Assembly (NCBI GenBank): GCA_026129385.1
Contig: JAHCIE010000139.1
Location: forward strand, 1-7,904
Direction of reading: 5' to 3'
DNA length: 7,904 bases
DNA from: Anaerolineae bacterium
GTDB taxonomy: Bacteria; Chloroflexota; Anaerolineae; Epilineales; JAHCIE01
Part shown: positions 1 to 6,710 of the stretch, one piece after another
How positions within the stretch are numbered: the stretch's first letter is position 1
Layout: each line of letters starts with the position of its first letter
Notes under the pieces: model-generated
Database searches by the model: none
Told to the model about the DNA's origin: nothing
What the model saw: only the letters and a program-made list of their open reading frames with translations
Translations under genes and position numbers: made by a program

Positions 1-1
1 C

Positions 2-1096
2 CTGGTCGGCTATCCCTTCAACATTGGCTCGACCAAGCAACTCGCCTCGGTACTATTCGAGCAACTAGGGCTGCCGCCTCAGAAGCGGACGAGCACTGGC
101 TACTCCACCGACATCAGCGTGTTGGAGGCGCTGCGCGGCCAACACCCCATCATCGAGAAGCTGGTAGAGCACCGTCAGTTGTCGAAGCTCAAGTCCACGT
201 ATATCGATGCCCTGCCGCTCCTGGTCAGCCCGAAGGATGGCCGGGTACACACCGACTTCAACCAGTGCGGCTCAGCGACGGGGCGCATCTCCAGCAGCAA
301 CCCAAACTTGCAGAACATCCCCATCCGCACCGACGAGGGTAAGCGCATCCGCCACGCTTTCAGGGCCGCGCCGGGCCATATCCTGCTGACGGCCGACTAC
401 TCGCAGATCGAGTTACGTATCCTGGCAGCGATGGCGGGCGAGCCAACGCTGATAGAAGCCTTCGAGCGCGGCGAGGATATCCACGCGCGCACGGCGGCGC
501 TGCTCTTCAACATCCCCATCGAGCAGGTCACGCCTGCCCAGCGGCGACTGGCGAAGACGACCAACTTCGGGATCATCTACGGCATCTCCGGCTTCGGGCT
601 GGCGGCACGCACCGACCTGACCACCGACGAGGCGCGCGTCTTCATCCAGGACTACTTCAGCAAGCTGCCCCAGGTGGAAGTGCTGATGGACGGCTTCAAG
701 AAGGCCGCGCGGCGCGACGGCTATGTCAGCACGCTGCTCGGCCGACGCCGCTACTTCCCTGCCCTGAAGAGCGGGGCGCGCATCAACCTGGCCGAGCGGC
801 AACGCATGGAGCGCGAGGCCATCAACGCGCCGGTACAGGGTACAGCCGCCGACATCGTGAAGCTGGCGATGGTCCGCGTCGATGGCGACCTGCGAACCAG
901 CGGACTAGGCGGGCGCATGCTGCTACAAGTCCACGACGAGTTGGTGCTCGAAGTGCCGAAGGATGAAGTCGACGCCACAGTGCGGCTGGTGCGCGCAGCG
1001 ATGGAAGAGGCCTATCCGCTGAGCGTGCCACTACGTGTCGATATCGCCGTCGGCGAGCGATGGTCAGAGGTGGCCGACGTCGAGCGCGAGGCATAG
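2..1096 (+). CDS. polA: DNA polymerase I, C-terminal polymerase domain (5' end outside window)
   Basis: Template-directed DNA synthesis in repair and Okazaki-fragment processing. The reading frame is open from base 2, so this is the last 364 residues of a protein usually near 900; any 5'-nuclease and 3'-exonuclease domains would lie outside. The family-A signatures are all present in order: a thumb/palm stretch SATGRISSSNPNLQNIP; motif A DYSQIELRILA (catalytic Asp at 395-397); motif B or O-helix RRLAKTTNFGIIYG (542-583, with Lys at 554-556 and Phe at 566-568); motif C VHDELVLEV (HDE at 932-940). The O-helix residue is Phe, the usual bacterial state that discriminates against dideoxynucleotides, not the Tyr of T7-type enzymes. 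The C-terminus (VDIAVGERWSEV) is a normal PolA ending. A GTG at 119 is internal, not a start, because conserved PolA sequence (GSTKQLASVLFEQLGLP, TGYSTD) precedes it in frame. The stop is TAG, and corA starts 4 nt later. Confidence 0.97.
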   Translation: MVGYPFNIGSTKQLASVLFEQLGLPPQKRTSTGYSTDISVLEALRGQHPIIEKLVEHRQLSKLKSTYIDALPLLVSPKDGRVHTDFNQCGSATGRISSSNPNLQNIPIRTDEGKRIRHAFRAAPGHILLTADYSQIELRILAAMAGEPTLIEAFERGEDIHARTAALLFNIPIEQVTPAQRRLAKTTNFGIIYGISGFGLAARTDLTTDEARVFIQDYFSKLPQVEVLMDGFKKAARRDGYVSTLLGRRRYFPALKSGARINLAERQRMEREAINAPVQGTAADIVKLAMVRVDGDLRTSGLGGRMLLQVHDELVLEVPKDEVDATVRLVRAAMEEAYPLSVPLRVDIAVGERWSEVADVEREA

Positions 1097-1100
1097 CGGC

Positions 1101-2168
1101 ATGGCTGCCAGCGATATCACCACCAACAGCCGCGCCGGGCTGCCCCCCGGCACCCTCATCCACATCGGGCTGAAGCGCCGCGATACAACCACCCTGCGCG
1201 TCATCGATTACGGACCACCTTTCTACGTCGAGCGCGTGGCAGAGTCGGTTGAGGACACCCTGGCCTATCGAGACCAGGCGGCCGTCACCTGGATCGACAT
1301 AGACTCGCTGCACGATGTAGAACTGGTGCGGCGCATCGGCGGTTTATTTGGCATCGACCCGCTGGTGTTGGAAGACATCCTCGACACCAACCAACGTCCG
1401 AAGGTCGAAGACTATGGCTCGTACGTCTTTATCACCTTGAAGATGCTGCGCTACCACGCCGCCGACGACAGTATCATCATCGAGCAGATTAGCCTCGTTC
1501 TGGGCGACCGCTACGTCATCTCGTTCCAGGAAGGGATCGAGGGTGACGTATTTGATGCCGTGCGCCGTCGGACTCGCGATGGCGTGGGACGGCTGCGGAC
1601 TTCAGGGCCTGACTACCTGGCGTACAGCCTCGTGGACGCGGTTGTGGACAGCTACTTCCTGGTCCTGGAGCAATACCTCAAGGAGATCGAGAAGCTGCGG
1701 GCGGGCCTGCTGGAAAATACCAACCGCGAGACGATGTACATCATCCTCAACCTGGAACAGGAAGTGATGTCGATTCGGCGTGCGGTGTGGCCGCTCATCG
1801 AAGCCATCAGCCGACTGATGAAGGAGAGGTCGCCCCTGATGCGTAGCTCGACCAAGAAATACCTGCGCGACGTGGATGACCATGTCCGGCAAGTCCTGGA
1901 CGAGACCCAGACGGCGATCGATATGCTGGACCGAATGCAGGACGTTTACCTGTCCAACGTCAGTAATAGCATGAACGAGGTGATGAAGGTACTGACGATC
2001 GTGTCGACCATCTTCATTCCGCTGACGTTCATTGCGGGCGTGTACGGCATGAACTTCGAGCAGATGCCGGAGCTTGCCCATATATACGGGTATCCTGTGG
2101 TGCTGTTGCTGATGCTCGGCATTGCTATCGGCATGCTGGTCTATTTCCGACGTAAGAAGTGGCTATAG
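1101..2168 (+). CDS. corA: CorA family Mg2+/Co2+ channel
   Basis: Inner-membrane pentameric channel for Mg2+ (and Co2+/Ni2+) uptake. The product is 355 aa, close to the 351 aa of Thermotoga maritima CorA. A cytoplasmic alpha/beta domain (about residues 1-170) is followed by the long stalk helix (about 170-290, rich in charged residues). The first membrane helix is about 295-315, the signature YGMNF is at 315-319 (GMN 316-318), the periplasmic loop (EQMPELAHIYG) carries the usual acidic residues, and a second membrane helix is about 332-348. The tail RRKKWL is basic, as in the family. The ATG at 1101 is preferred: it follows the polA stop by 4 nt and has GAGG (1088-1091) nine bases upstream. 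The frame stays open upstream to 1035, but that stretch lies inside polA and would add non-CorA sequence. No promoter is visible, so it is probably transcribed with polA. The stop is TAG. Confidence 0.96.
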   Translation: MAASDITTNSRAGLPPGTLIHIGLKRRDTTTLRVIDYGPPFYVERVAESVEDTLAYRDQAAVTWIDIDSLHDVELVRRIGGLFGIDPLVLEDILDTNQRPKVEDYGSYVFITLKMLRYHAADDSIIIEQISLVLGDRYVISFQEGIEGDVFDAVRRRTRDGVGRLRTSGPDYLAYSLVDAVVDSYFLVLEQYLKEIEKLRAGLLENTNRETMYIILNLEQEVMSIRRAVWPLIEAISRLMKERSPLMRSSTKKYLRDVDDHVRQVLDETQTAIDMLDRMQDVYLSNVSNSMNEVMKVLTIVSTIFIPLTFIAGVYGMNFEQMPELAHIYGYPVVLLLMLGIAIGMLVYFRRKKWL

Positions 2169-2200
2169 GGCCGCTCGTACTGATATACCATTCATTTAGC

Positions 2201-2204
2201 GGAG
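2201..2204 (+). promoter_or_regulatory. Ribosome binding site of argS
   Basis: GGAG lies ten bases before the ATG at 2215 and supports that start. It sits in a 46-nt gap after corA that is more AT-rich than its surroundings (GATATACCATTCATTT). No convincing -35/-10 pair or terminator is visible in the gap. Confidence 0.55.
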
Positions 2205-2214
2205 CCATTCTCGT

Positions 2215-3873
2215 ATGACCCTTCAAGACCAGCTTGGCGTAATCCTCCGCCAGGCCATTCTACAGGCCCAGCACGACGGCGCGCTGCCCGCCTTCGACGT
2301 ACCCGTTGATATCACCATCCAGCGGCCCAAGCCCGGCTACGGGGACTTTGCCTCGCCTCTGGCGATGGCCCTGGCGAAGCCCGCCCGGATGGCGCCCGTC
2401 CAAATCGCCGAGCGCGTCGTCGAACGGTTGCCGCGCAACGGCCTCATCGGCCATGCCGAGGTCGCCGCGCCAGGCTTCATCAACCTGTGGCTAGCGCCTG
2501 AGTGGTTATCGAGGCGGGTGGACGATATCCTGGCGGCAGGCGTACGGGTCGGCAGCATTGACCTGGGTGTAGGCCAGACCTCGGACGTGGAGTTCGTCAG
2601 CGCGAACCCCACTGGCCCGCTGACCGTCGGCCACGGCCGCAACGCCATTATCGGTGACACTCTGGCGCGCGTCTTGGCAGCCGCCGGCTACGATGTGACC
2701 CGCGAGTATTACTACAACGACGCGGGCCGACAGATGGAGCTACTCGGCGAATCGGTGCGCGCCCGCTATCTGCAATCGCTGGGGCACGACGTCGCGTGGC
2801 AGGAGGCCTACTACCAGGGCGAGGACATCGCCGAGATCGCGCGTACGATGGTCGCCGACTGTGGCGATTCCCTGGTGAACAGCGACGCACAGCCCTTCCG
2901 CGAGCGCGCCCAGGCCGTTATCACCGCCGACCAGCAGGCGGTGCTGGCCAGGCTCAGTGTGCGCTTCGACATTCTGTTCAACGAGCAGAGCCTGACGACG
3001 GGTGGCGCGGTGGCCGAGGTCGTTGACGGGTTGCGCGCACGCGGCTACGCCTACGACCAGGACGGGGCGGTGTGGTTCACGGCGACGGCTTTCGGCGCGG
3101 AGAAGGACCGCGTCATCGTCCGTTCCAGCGGCGAGCCGACCTATCGCCTGCCCGACATCGCCTACCACAAGAACAAGCTCGACCGGGGCTTCGACCTTAT
3201 CATCGACGTGCTTGGCTCTGACCACGCTGCCCAGTACCCGGACATCGCCAACGCGCTGACGGCCCTCGGTTACGACACCGATAAGATCAAAGTCGTCATC
3301 TATCAGTTCGTGACCCTCATCCGCGACGGGCAGGTCGTGAAGATGAGTAAACGCAAGGCGAATTATGTCACCCTCAACGAGCTAGTGGATGAGGTGGGAC
3401 CGGACGCGGTGCGCTACTTCCTGCTGATGCGAGCGTCGGACACCCACATCGAGTTCGACCTGAACCTTGCCCTGGAGCAGAGCGACAAGAACCCGGTGTA
3501 CTATGTCCAGTACGCCCACACCCGCATCGCGGGCGTGCTGCGCCAGGCCCAGGAGCGCGGCATCACGCTGGACCCGGACGCAGACGTGTCATGTCTGCGC
3601 GACCCCGCCGAGCTAGCCCTCATCAACGAGATGCTGCGGTTGGAGGAGGTGGTGCGCCTGGTGGCGACGACCCTCGCCCCCCACCATCTGACCTACTACG
3701 CGACGAGCCTGGCGACGGCCTTCCACACCTTCTACGACCGCTGCCCCGTCCTGCCCCCCAAGCAGACCGACCCCGCGCTCACCCAGGCGCGACTGAAGCT
3801 GGTAGCGGCGGCTCGACTGACCCTCGCCCGCAGCCTGCACCTGATGGGCGTCAGCGCGCCGGAGCGCATGTAG
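2215..3873 (+). CDS. argS: Arginyl-tRNA synthetase
   Basis: Class I aminoacyl-tRNA synthetase that activates arginine with ATP and loads tRNA-Arg in the cytoplasm; ArgRS is among the few that need the tRNA for activation. The product is 552 aa, normal for the bacterial enzyme. The N-terminal Add-1 domain (about 1-95) binds the tRNA elbow; it is followed by the Rossmann catalytic core with SANPTGPLTVGHGRN (129-143). The HIGH motif here is TVGH (137-140), so the first His is replaced by Thr. Further on come GEPTYRLPDIAYHKNK and VLGSDHAAQYPD. The second class I motif is clear as KMSKR (376-380). The C-terminal DALR anticodon-binding domain ends in SLHLMGVSAPERM, a typical ArgRS tail. The ATG start has GGAG at a usable distance. 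The stop is TAG. A 72-nt leader separates it from prfA. Identification is secure; the first HIGH position is the only oddity. Confidence 0.98.
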   Translation: MTLQDQLGVILRQAILQAQHDGALPAFDVPVDITIQRPKPGYGDFASPLAMALAKPARMAPVQIAERVVERLPRNGLIGHAEVAAPGFINLWLAPEWLSRRVDDILAAGVRVGSIDLGVGQTSDVEFVSANPTGPLTVGHGRNAIIGDTLARVLAAAGYDVTREYYYNDAGRQMELLGESVRARYLQSLGHDVAWQEAYYQGEDIAEIARTMVADCGDSLVNSDAQPFRERAQAVITADQQAVLARLSVRFDILFNEQSLTTGGAVAEVVDGLRARGYAYDQDGAVWFTATAFGAEKDRVIVRSSGEPTYRLPDIAYHKNKLDRGFDLIIDVLGSDHAAQYPDIANALTALGYDTDKIKVVIYQFVTLIRDGQVVKMSKRKANYVTLNELVDEVGPDAVRYFLLMRASDTHIEFDLNLALEQSDKNPVYYVQYAHTRIAGVLRQAQERGITLDPDADVSCLRDPAELALINEMLRLEEVVRLVATTLAPHHLTYYATSLATAFHTFYDRCPVLPPKQTDPALTQARLKLVAAARLTLARSLHLMGVSAPERM

Positions 3874-3945
3874 CACACCCCGTAAGGAAGGCGCAGCGTC
3901 GCGAGTCCCAATAGGGAAATCCCGCGTAGGAATGTAGGAACGTGT
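3874..3945 (+). promoter_or_regulatory. Leader of prfA with repeated Shine-Dalgarno-like motifs
   Basis: This 72-nt gap is the longest non-coding stretch in the window. Three copies of a GTA(A)GGAA motif occur at 3882-3889, 3926-3932 and 3934-3940. Only the last is correctly placed for prfA: AGGAA at 3936-3940, five bases before ATG. The middle copy overlaps an ATG directly followed by TAG (3932-3937). The segments TCCC (3906-3909), GGGA (3914-3917) and TCCC (3920-3923) could pair in two mutually exclusive four-base stems, too weak to call a terminator. That the leader regulates anything is inference; the ribosome-binding role of the last motif is well supported. Confidence 0.45.
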
Positions 3946-5013
3946 ATGCTTGACAAACTCGACCAGATTGAACAGCGCTACAACGAGATCAACGACGCCC
4001 TCGTCGACCCCGACGTCCTGGCCGACATGGAGCGTCTGACCGCCCTGGCGCGCGAGCAGGCTGAATTGCAGGCAATCGTCGATACCTACCGCGCCTACAA
4101 GACTGTCAGCCATAGCCTCAGCGAAGCGCGCGAGCTGGCCGACGGCGGCGACGCGGAGCTGGCCGAACTGGCCCAGGCCGAGCTGCCCGACCTGGAGGCC
4201 GAGAGCGCGACCCTGGAGACGACGCTCAAGGGTCTGCTCATGCCAGGCGACCCCAACGACCAGCGGAACGTCATCCTGGAGATTCGCGCCGGTACGGGCG
4301 GCGACGAGGCGGCCCTGTTTGCCGCCGACCTGTTCCGCATGTACCAGCGCTACGCCGACGCTCACACCTGGAAGGTAGACGTCATCAGCGCCAATGAGTC
4401 GGGCATCGGTGGTTTCAAGGAGCTGATCGCTGAGGTCAAGGGGCGCAACGCCTACTCGCGCCTCAAGTTCGAGAGCGGCGTCCACCGCGTCCAGCGCGTG
4501 CCGGATACCGAGTCCCAGGGGCGCATCCACACCTCGACCGCCACCGTCGTGGTGCTGCCCGAGGTTGACGAGGTGGATATCAGAATCGACGACAAGGACC
4601 TGCGCATCGACGTGTACCGCTCGTCGGGCCACGGCGGCCAGAGCGTCAACACTACCGACTCGGCGGTGCGCATCACCCACCTGCCCACCGGCCTCGTCGT
4701 CACCTGTCAGGACGAGAAGTCACAGCTCAAGAACAAGCTCAAAGCCATGTCTGTCTTGCGGGCGCGCCTGTACGCCATCGAGCAGGAGCGGCGGCAGGCC
4801 GAGGCGTCGGAAGTCCGCCGCGCCCAGGTCGGGATGGGCGAGCGCGCCGAGAAGATTCGCACCTACAACTTCCCCCAGAACCGCGTCACCGACCACCGCA
4901 TCAACCTCACCAGCTACAACCTGGAAGGCTTCATGGCCGGGAACCTGGATGAGTTTATCGATGCCCTGGCCGTCGACGAGCAGGCCAGTCGCCTGCAAGC
5001 GGTCGGCGTGTAG
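3946..5013 (+). CDS. prfA: Peptide chain release factor 1 (RF1)
   Basis: RF1 reads UAA and UAG in the ribosomal A site and triggers peptide release. The product is 355 aa, the usual RF1 size. The N-terminal coiled domain (about 1-100, Glu/Ala/Leu-rich helices) is followed by RAGTGGDEAALFAADLFRMY (114-133), VHRVQRVPDTESQGRIHTS (179-197) and the catalytic loop SSGHGGQSVNTTDSAVR. The stop-codon-reading tripeptide is PDT (186-188), matching the RF1-type PxT pattern and not the SPF of RF2. The GGQ is at 230-232 (Gln codon 4639-4641); that glutamine is the substrate of PrmC, encoded two genes downstream. The ATG start gives the standard MLDKLDQIEQRY opening and has AGGAA five bases upstream. The gene itself ends in TAG, a codon read by its own product and not by RF2. 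No frameshift or truncation is seen. Confidence 0.97.
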   Translation: MLDKLDQIEQRYNEINDALVDPDVLADMERLTALAREQAELQAIVDTYRAYKTVSHSLSEARELADGGDAELAELAQAELPDLEAESATLETTLKGLLMPGDPNDQRNVILEIRAGTGGDEAALFAADLFRMYQRYADAHTWKVDVISANESGIGGFKELIAEVKGRNAYSRLKFESGVHRVQRVPDTESQGRIHTSTATVVVLPEVDEVDIRIDDKDLRIDVYRSSGHGGQSVNTTDSAVRITHLPTGLVVTCQDEKSQLKNKLKAMSVLRARLYAIEQERRQAEASEVRRAQVGMGERAEKIRTYNFPQNRVTDHRINLTSYNLEGFMAGNLDEFIDALAVDEQASRLQAVGV

Positions 5014-5032
5014 TCGGGTCACCCACGCTGCC

Positions 5033-5764
5033 ATGCCCCCCCTCACGCCCCGCGCCTTCACCATCATGACCTACAACGTCGGCAATGGGCTGGCGCGCCC
5101 CCAGGCATTGGCCGACGCGCTGCGCGCTTGTCAGGCCGACATCATCGGCTTGCAGGAGTTGACCCACGACCAGGCCAACGCCCTCGGCGAGGCAGTCGCT
5201 GACCTCTATCCGTATCAGGTTTTATGGCCGGCGGGCATCCCCGGCAAGGGTCTGCTGAGCAAGTTCCCCATCGCCCACGCCGAGCAGGTCGAGATTCATC
5301 CGCGCCGCCCCGATCTGGTCACGAGCCTGGATGTCGGTGGCGATAGGCTCAGGGTTATTGTCGCCCACCCGCCACCACCTCGGTATCATCCCCGCCAGGG
5401 CATCATCCACACCGAGCATGGCGGCAAGCAGTTCGCCCATCTGGTCGCGATCGCCTCCAGCGGCGACCCAACCGTGCTGCTGGGCGACTTCAACATGCGT
5501 GAGAAGAACCGCGCCTACTGGCAATTGGTCGACGCAGGATTGACCGACGCCTTCCGGCATGTGGGCGCGCAGGGCTTCACCTTCCCAACGCGCCGCGGCC
5601 GCGTGCGCCTCCGCCCCATCCTGCGCCTCGACTACATCTGGCACTCAAGTCATCTCACGGCCATCGACGCCCGCATTGGCGGCGATGCTGGCTCCGACCA
5701 CCTGCCCCTCCTCGCCGATGTACTCTGGCCCCAGGACAACGTGGATGAAGGCGCCACGAAGTGA
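5033..5764 (+). CDS. Endonuclease/exonuclease/phosphatase (EEP) fold hydrolase, substrate unknown
   Basis: Predicted Mg2+-dependent phosphoesterase of the EEP superfamily (exonuclease III, DNase I, sphingomyelinases, inositol phosphatases). The product is 243 aa and contains the core motifs in order: TYNVGN with Asn15, GLQEL with metal-binding Glu42, GDFN at 151-154, RLDYIW at 199-204, and the SDH catalytic pair at 221-223 in SDHLPLLADV. No signal peptide or membrane helix is visible, so it is probably cytoplasmic. The ATG at 5033 is chosen because the next in-frame ATG (5066) would cut the first beta strand. The frame is open far upstream, but only as a shadow of prfA. There is no clear Shine-Dalgarno; with the prfA stop 19 nt away, coupling to prfA translation is plausible. 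A proline-rich HPPPPRYHP (112-120) replaces the usual His-containing loop region. Whether it acts on DNA, RNA, lipid or a small phosphoester cannot be told from the sequence. Confidence 0.86.
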   Translation: MPPLTPRAFTIMTYNVGNGLARPQALADALRACQADIIGLQELTHDQANALGEAVADLYPYQVLWPAGIPGKGLLSKFPIAHAEQVEIHPRRPDLVTSLDVGGDRLRVIVAHPPPPRYHPRQGIIHTEHGGKQFAHLVAIASSGDPTVLLGDFNMREKNRAYWQLVDAGLTDAFRHVGAQGFTFPTRRGRVRLRPILRLDYIWHSSHLTAIDARIGGDAGSDHLPLLADVLWPQDNVDEGATK

Positions 5765-5834
5765 CCAGTATCGGGGAGAACGGGCCTCCAGCGGTGCCTG
5801 GACCTTCCACACATTCTCTAGCCTCGTCTGCCTT

Positions 5835-6710
5835 ATGATGGGCCACCTCACCGTAGGCCACGCTGTTGCTCAAGCGGCCACCCGCCTGGCCGCTGCGGGC
5901 ATCGATACCGCCCGCCTCGACGCCCAGGTGCTGCTGTGCCACACCCTCGGCGTCGACCGCGCCTGGCTCCTCGCTCACCCCGACACGCCCCTGTCGGCCG
6001 GGCAGGCCGCCACCTTCGCCGACCTCGTCGCTGCCCGCGCGCGCCGTCAGCCGGTCGCCTACCTCACCGGTCACCGCGAGTTCTACGGCCTCGACTTCTG
6101 CGTGACCCCCGCCGTCCTCGTCCCCCGTCCTGAGACCGAACACCTCGTCGAGCGTGCCATCGCTGTGGCCCGCGCCTGGCGCGCCCGCCGTCACCGTTGG
6201 CCGCGCACCGTCGAAGTCGGCGTCGGCAGCGGGGCCATCGCCGTCAGCCTCGCCCACACCTTGCCCAACCTGATGGTGACCGGCATCGACGTCTCGCCCG
6301 ACGCCCTGGCCGTCGCCACCGCCAACGCCCGCCGCCATCACGTCGCCGAGCGGGTGCGCCTGGTCGAAGGCGACTTGCTCTCGCCCCTCCCAGGGACGGC
6401 GGATCTGGTTCTCGCCAACCTGCCCTACATTCCCAGCGCCGATCTGGACGGCCTCGCGCCAGAGGTACACGCCGAGCCGCGCCTGGCCCTCGACGGGGGC
6501 CCCGATGGTCTCGACATCTTCCGCCACCTGTTCGCCCAGACCCCCAGCCGCGTTGCCCCTGGCGGCGTGCTGTTGCTAGAGATCGGCGCGGGACAGGGCG
6601 CGGCGTTGCAGGCCCTCGCGGCCCGCCTCAACCCCGCGTGCGTGACTGTGACACCTGACCTGGCGGGTCACGACCGCCTGGTGGAGATTCAACTACGTGA
6701 CGACAATTGA
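5835..6710 (+). CDS. prmC: Peptide chain release factor glutamine N5-methyltransferase
   Basis: S-adenosylmethionine-dependent enzyme that methylates the glutamine of the GGQ motif in RF1 and RF2, improving termination. The product is 291 aa, normal for PrmC/HemK. The N-terminal helical substrate domain (about 1-75) begins with the usual AATRLAAAGIDTARLDAQVL pattern. Next come YLTGHREFYGLDF (76-88), VLVPRPETEHLVE (94-106), and the SAM-binding motif VEVGVGSGA (126-134; Glu127, Gly129, Gly131, Gly133). The acidic motif II is ID at 151-152. The active-site motif is NLPY (195-198) where most PrmC proteins have NPPY. It ends in a standard EIGAGQGAAL and VTPDLAGHDR tail. The start is an ATG-ATG pair at 5835/5838 with no visible Shine-Dalgarno; the frame is open further upstream, but that sequence does not look like PrmC. 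The gene overlaps the next one by 14 nt. Its RF1 substrate is encoded two genes upstream. Confidence 0.94.
   Translation: MMGHLTVGHAVAQAATRLAAAGIDTARLDAQVLLCHTLGVDRAWLLAHPDTPLSAGQAATFADLVAARARRQPVAYLTGHREFYGLDFCVTPAVLVPRPETEHLVERAIAVARAWRARRHRWPRTVEVGVGSGAIAVSLAHTLPNLMVTGIDVSPDALAVATANARRHHVAERVRLVEGDLLSPLPGTADLVLANLPYIPSADLDGLAPEVHAEPRLALDGGPDGLDIFRHLFAQTPSRVAPGGVLLLEIGAGQGAALQALAARLNPACVTVTPDLAGHDRLVEIQLRDDN
6681..6686 (+). promoter_or_regulatory. Ribosome binding site of the HAD phosphatase gene
   Basis: GTGGAG lies inside the 3' end of prmC, ten bases before the GTG at 6697. It is the reason for choosing this GTG as the start, together with the immediate DxD motif downstream. Confidence 0.5.

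Noticed and set aside
2171..2202. Possible stem CCGCT/AGCGG around the argS ribosome binding site
   Set aside because: Five base pairs closing a 22-base loop are expected by chance in GC-rich DNA; there is no T run and no riboswitch-like structure.
3906..3923. TCCC-AATA-GGGA-AA-TCCC alternative stems as an attenuator
   Set aside because: Each stem is only four pairs and no T run follows, so this is too weak to call a terminator or attenuator.
3950..3955. Perfect TTGACA, a -35-like hexamer
   Set aside because: It is the coding sequence for the conserved Leu-Asp-Lys at the RF1 N-terminus, and no -10-like hexamer follows at the right distance.
3613..4680. 355-codon open frame on the - strand across the end of argS and most of prfA
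   Set aside because: It lies opposite two well-identified genes whose codons mostly end in G or C, which removes stops from the complementary frame. It has no recognisable domain and no ribosome binding site support.
4565..5032. Long N-terminal extension of the EEP frame back into prfA
   Set aside because: The stretch reads as Ser/Arg/Thr/Pro-rich shadow of prfA codons, and the EEP fold begins just after the ATG at 5033.
5799..5822. Possible promoter before prmC (TGGACC with TCTAGC)
   Set aside because: Both hexamers match consensus poorly and the spacing is too short.
5559..5834. Upstream extension of the prmC frame through the EEP gene and the gap
   Set aside because: The extra sequence does not resemble PrmC, while the protein from 5835 has a normal length and a normal N-terminal pattern.
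5655..6527. 290-codon open frame on the - strand opposite prmC
   Set aside because: The same high-GC shadow effect: Gly/Val/Asp-rich low-information sequence with no family motif, opposite an intact prmC.
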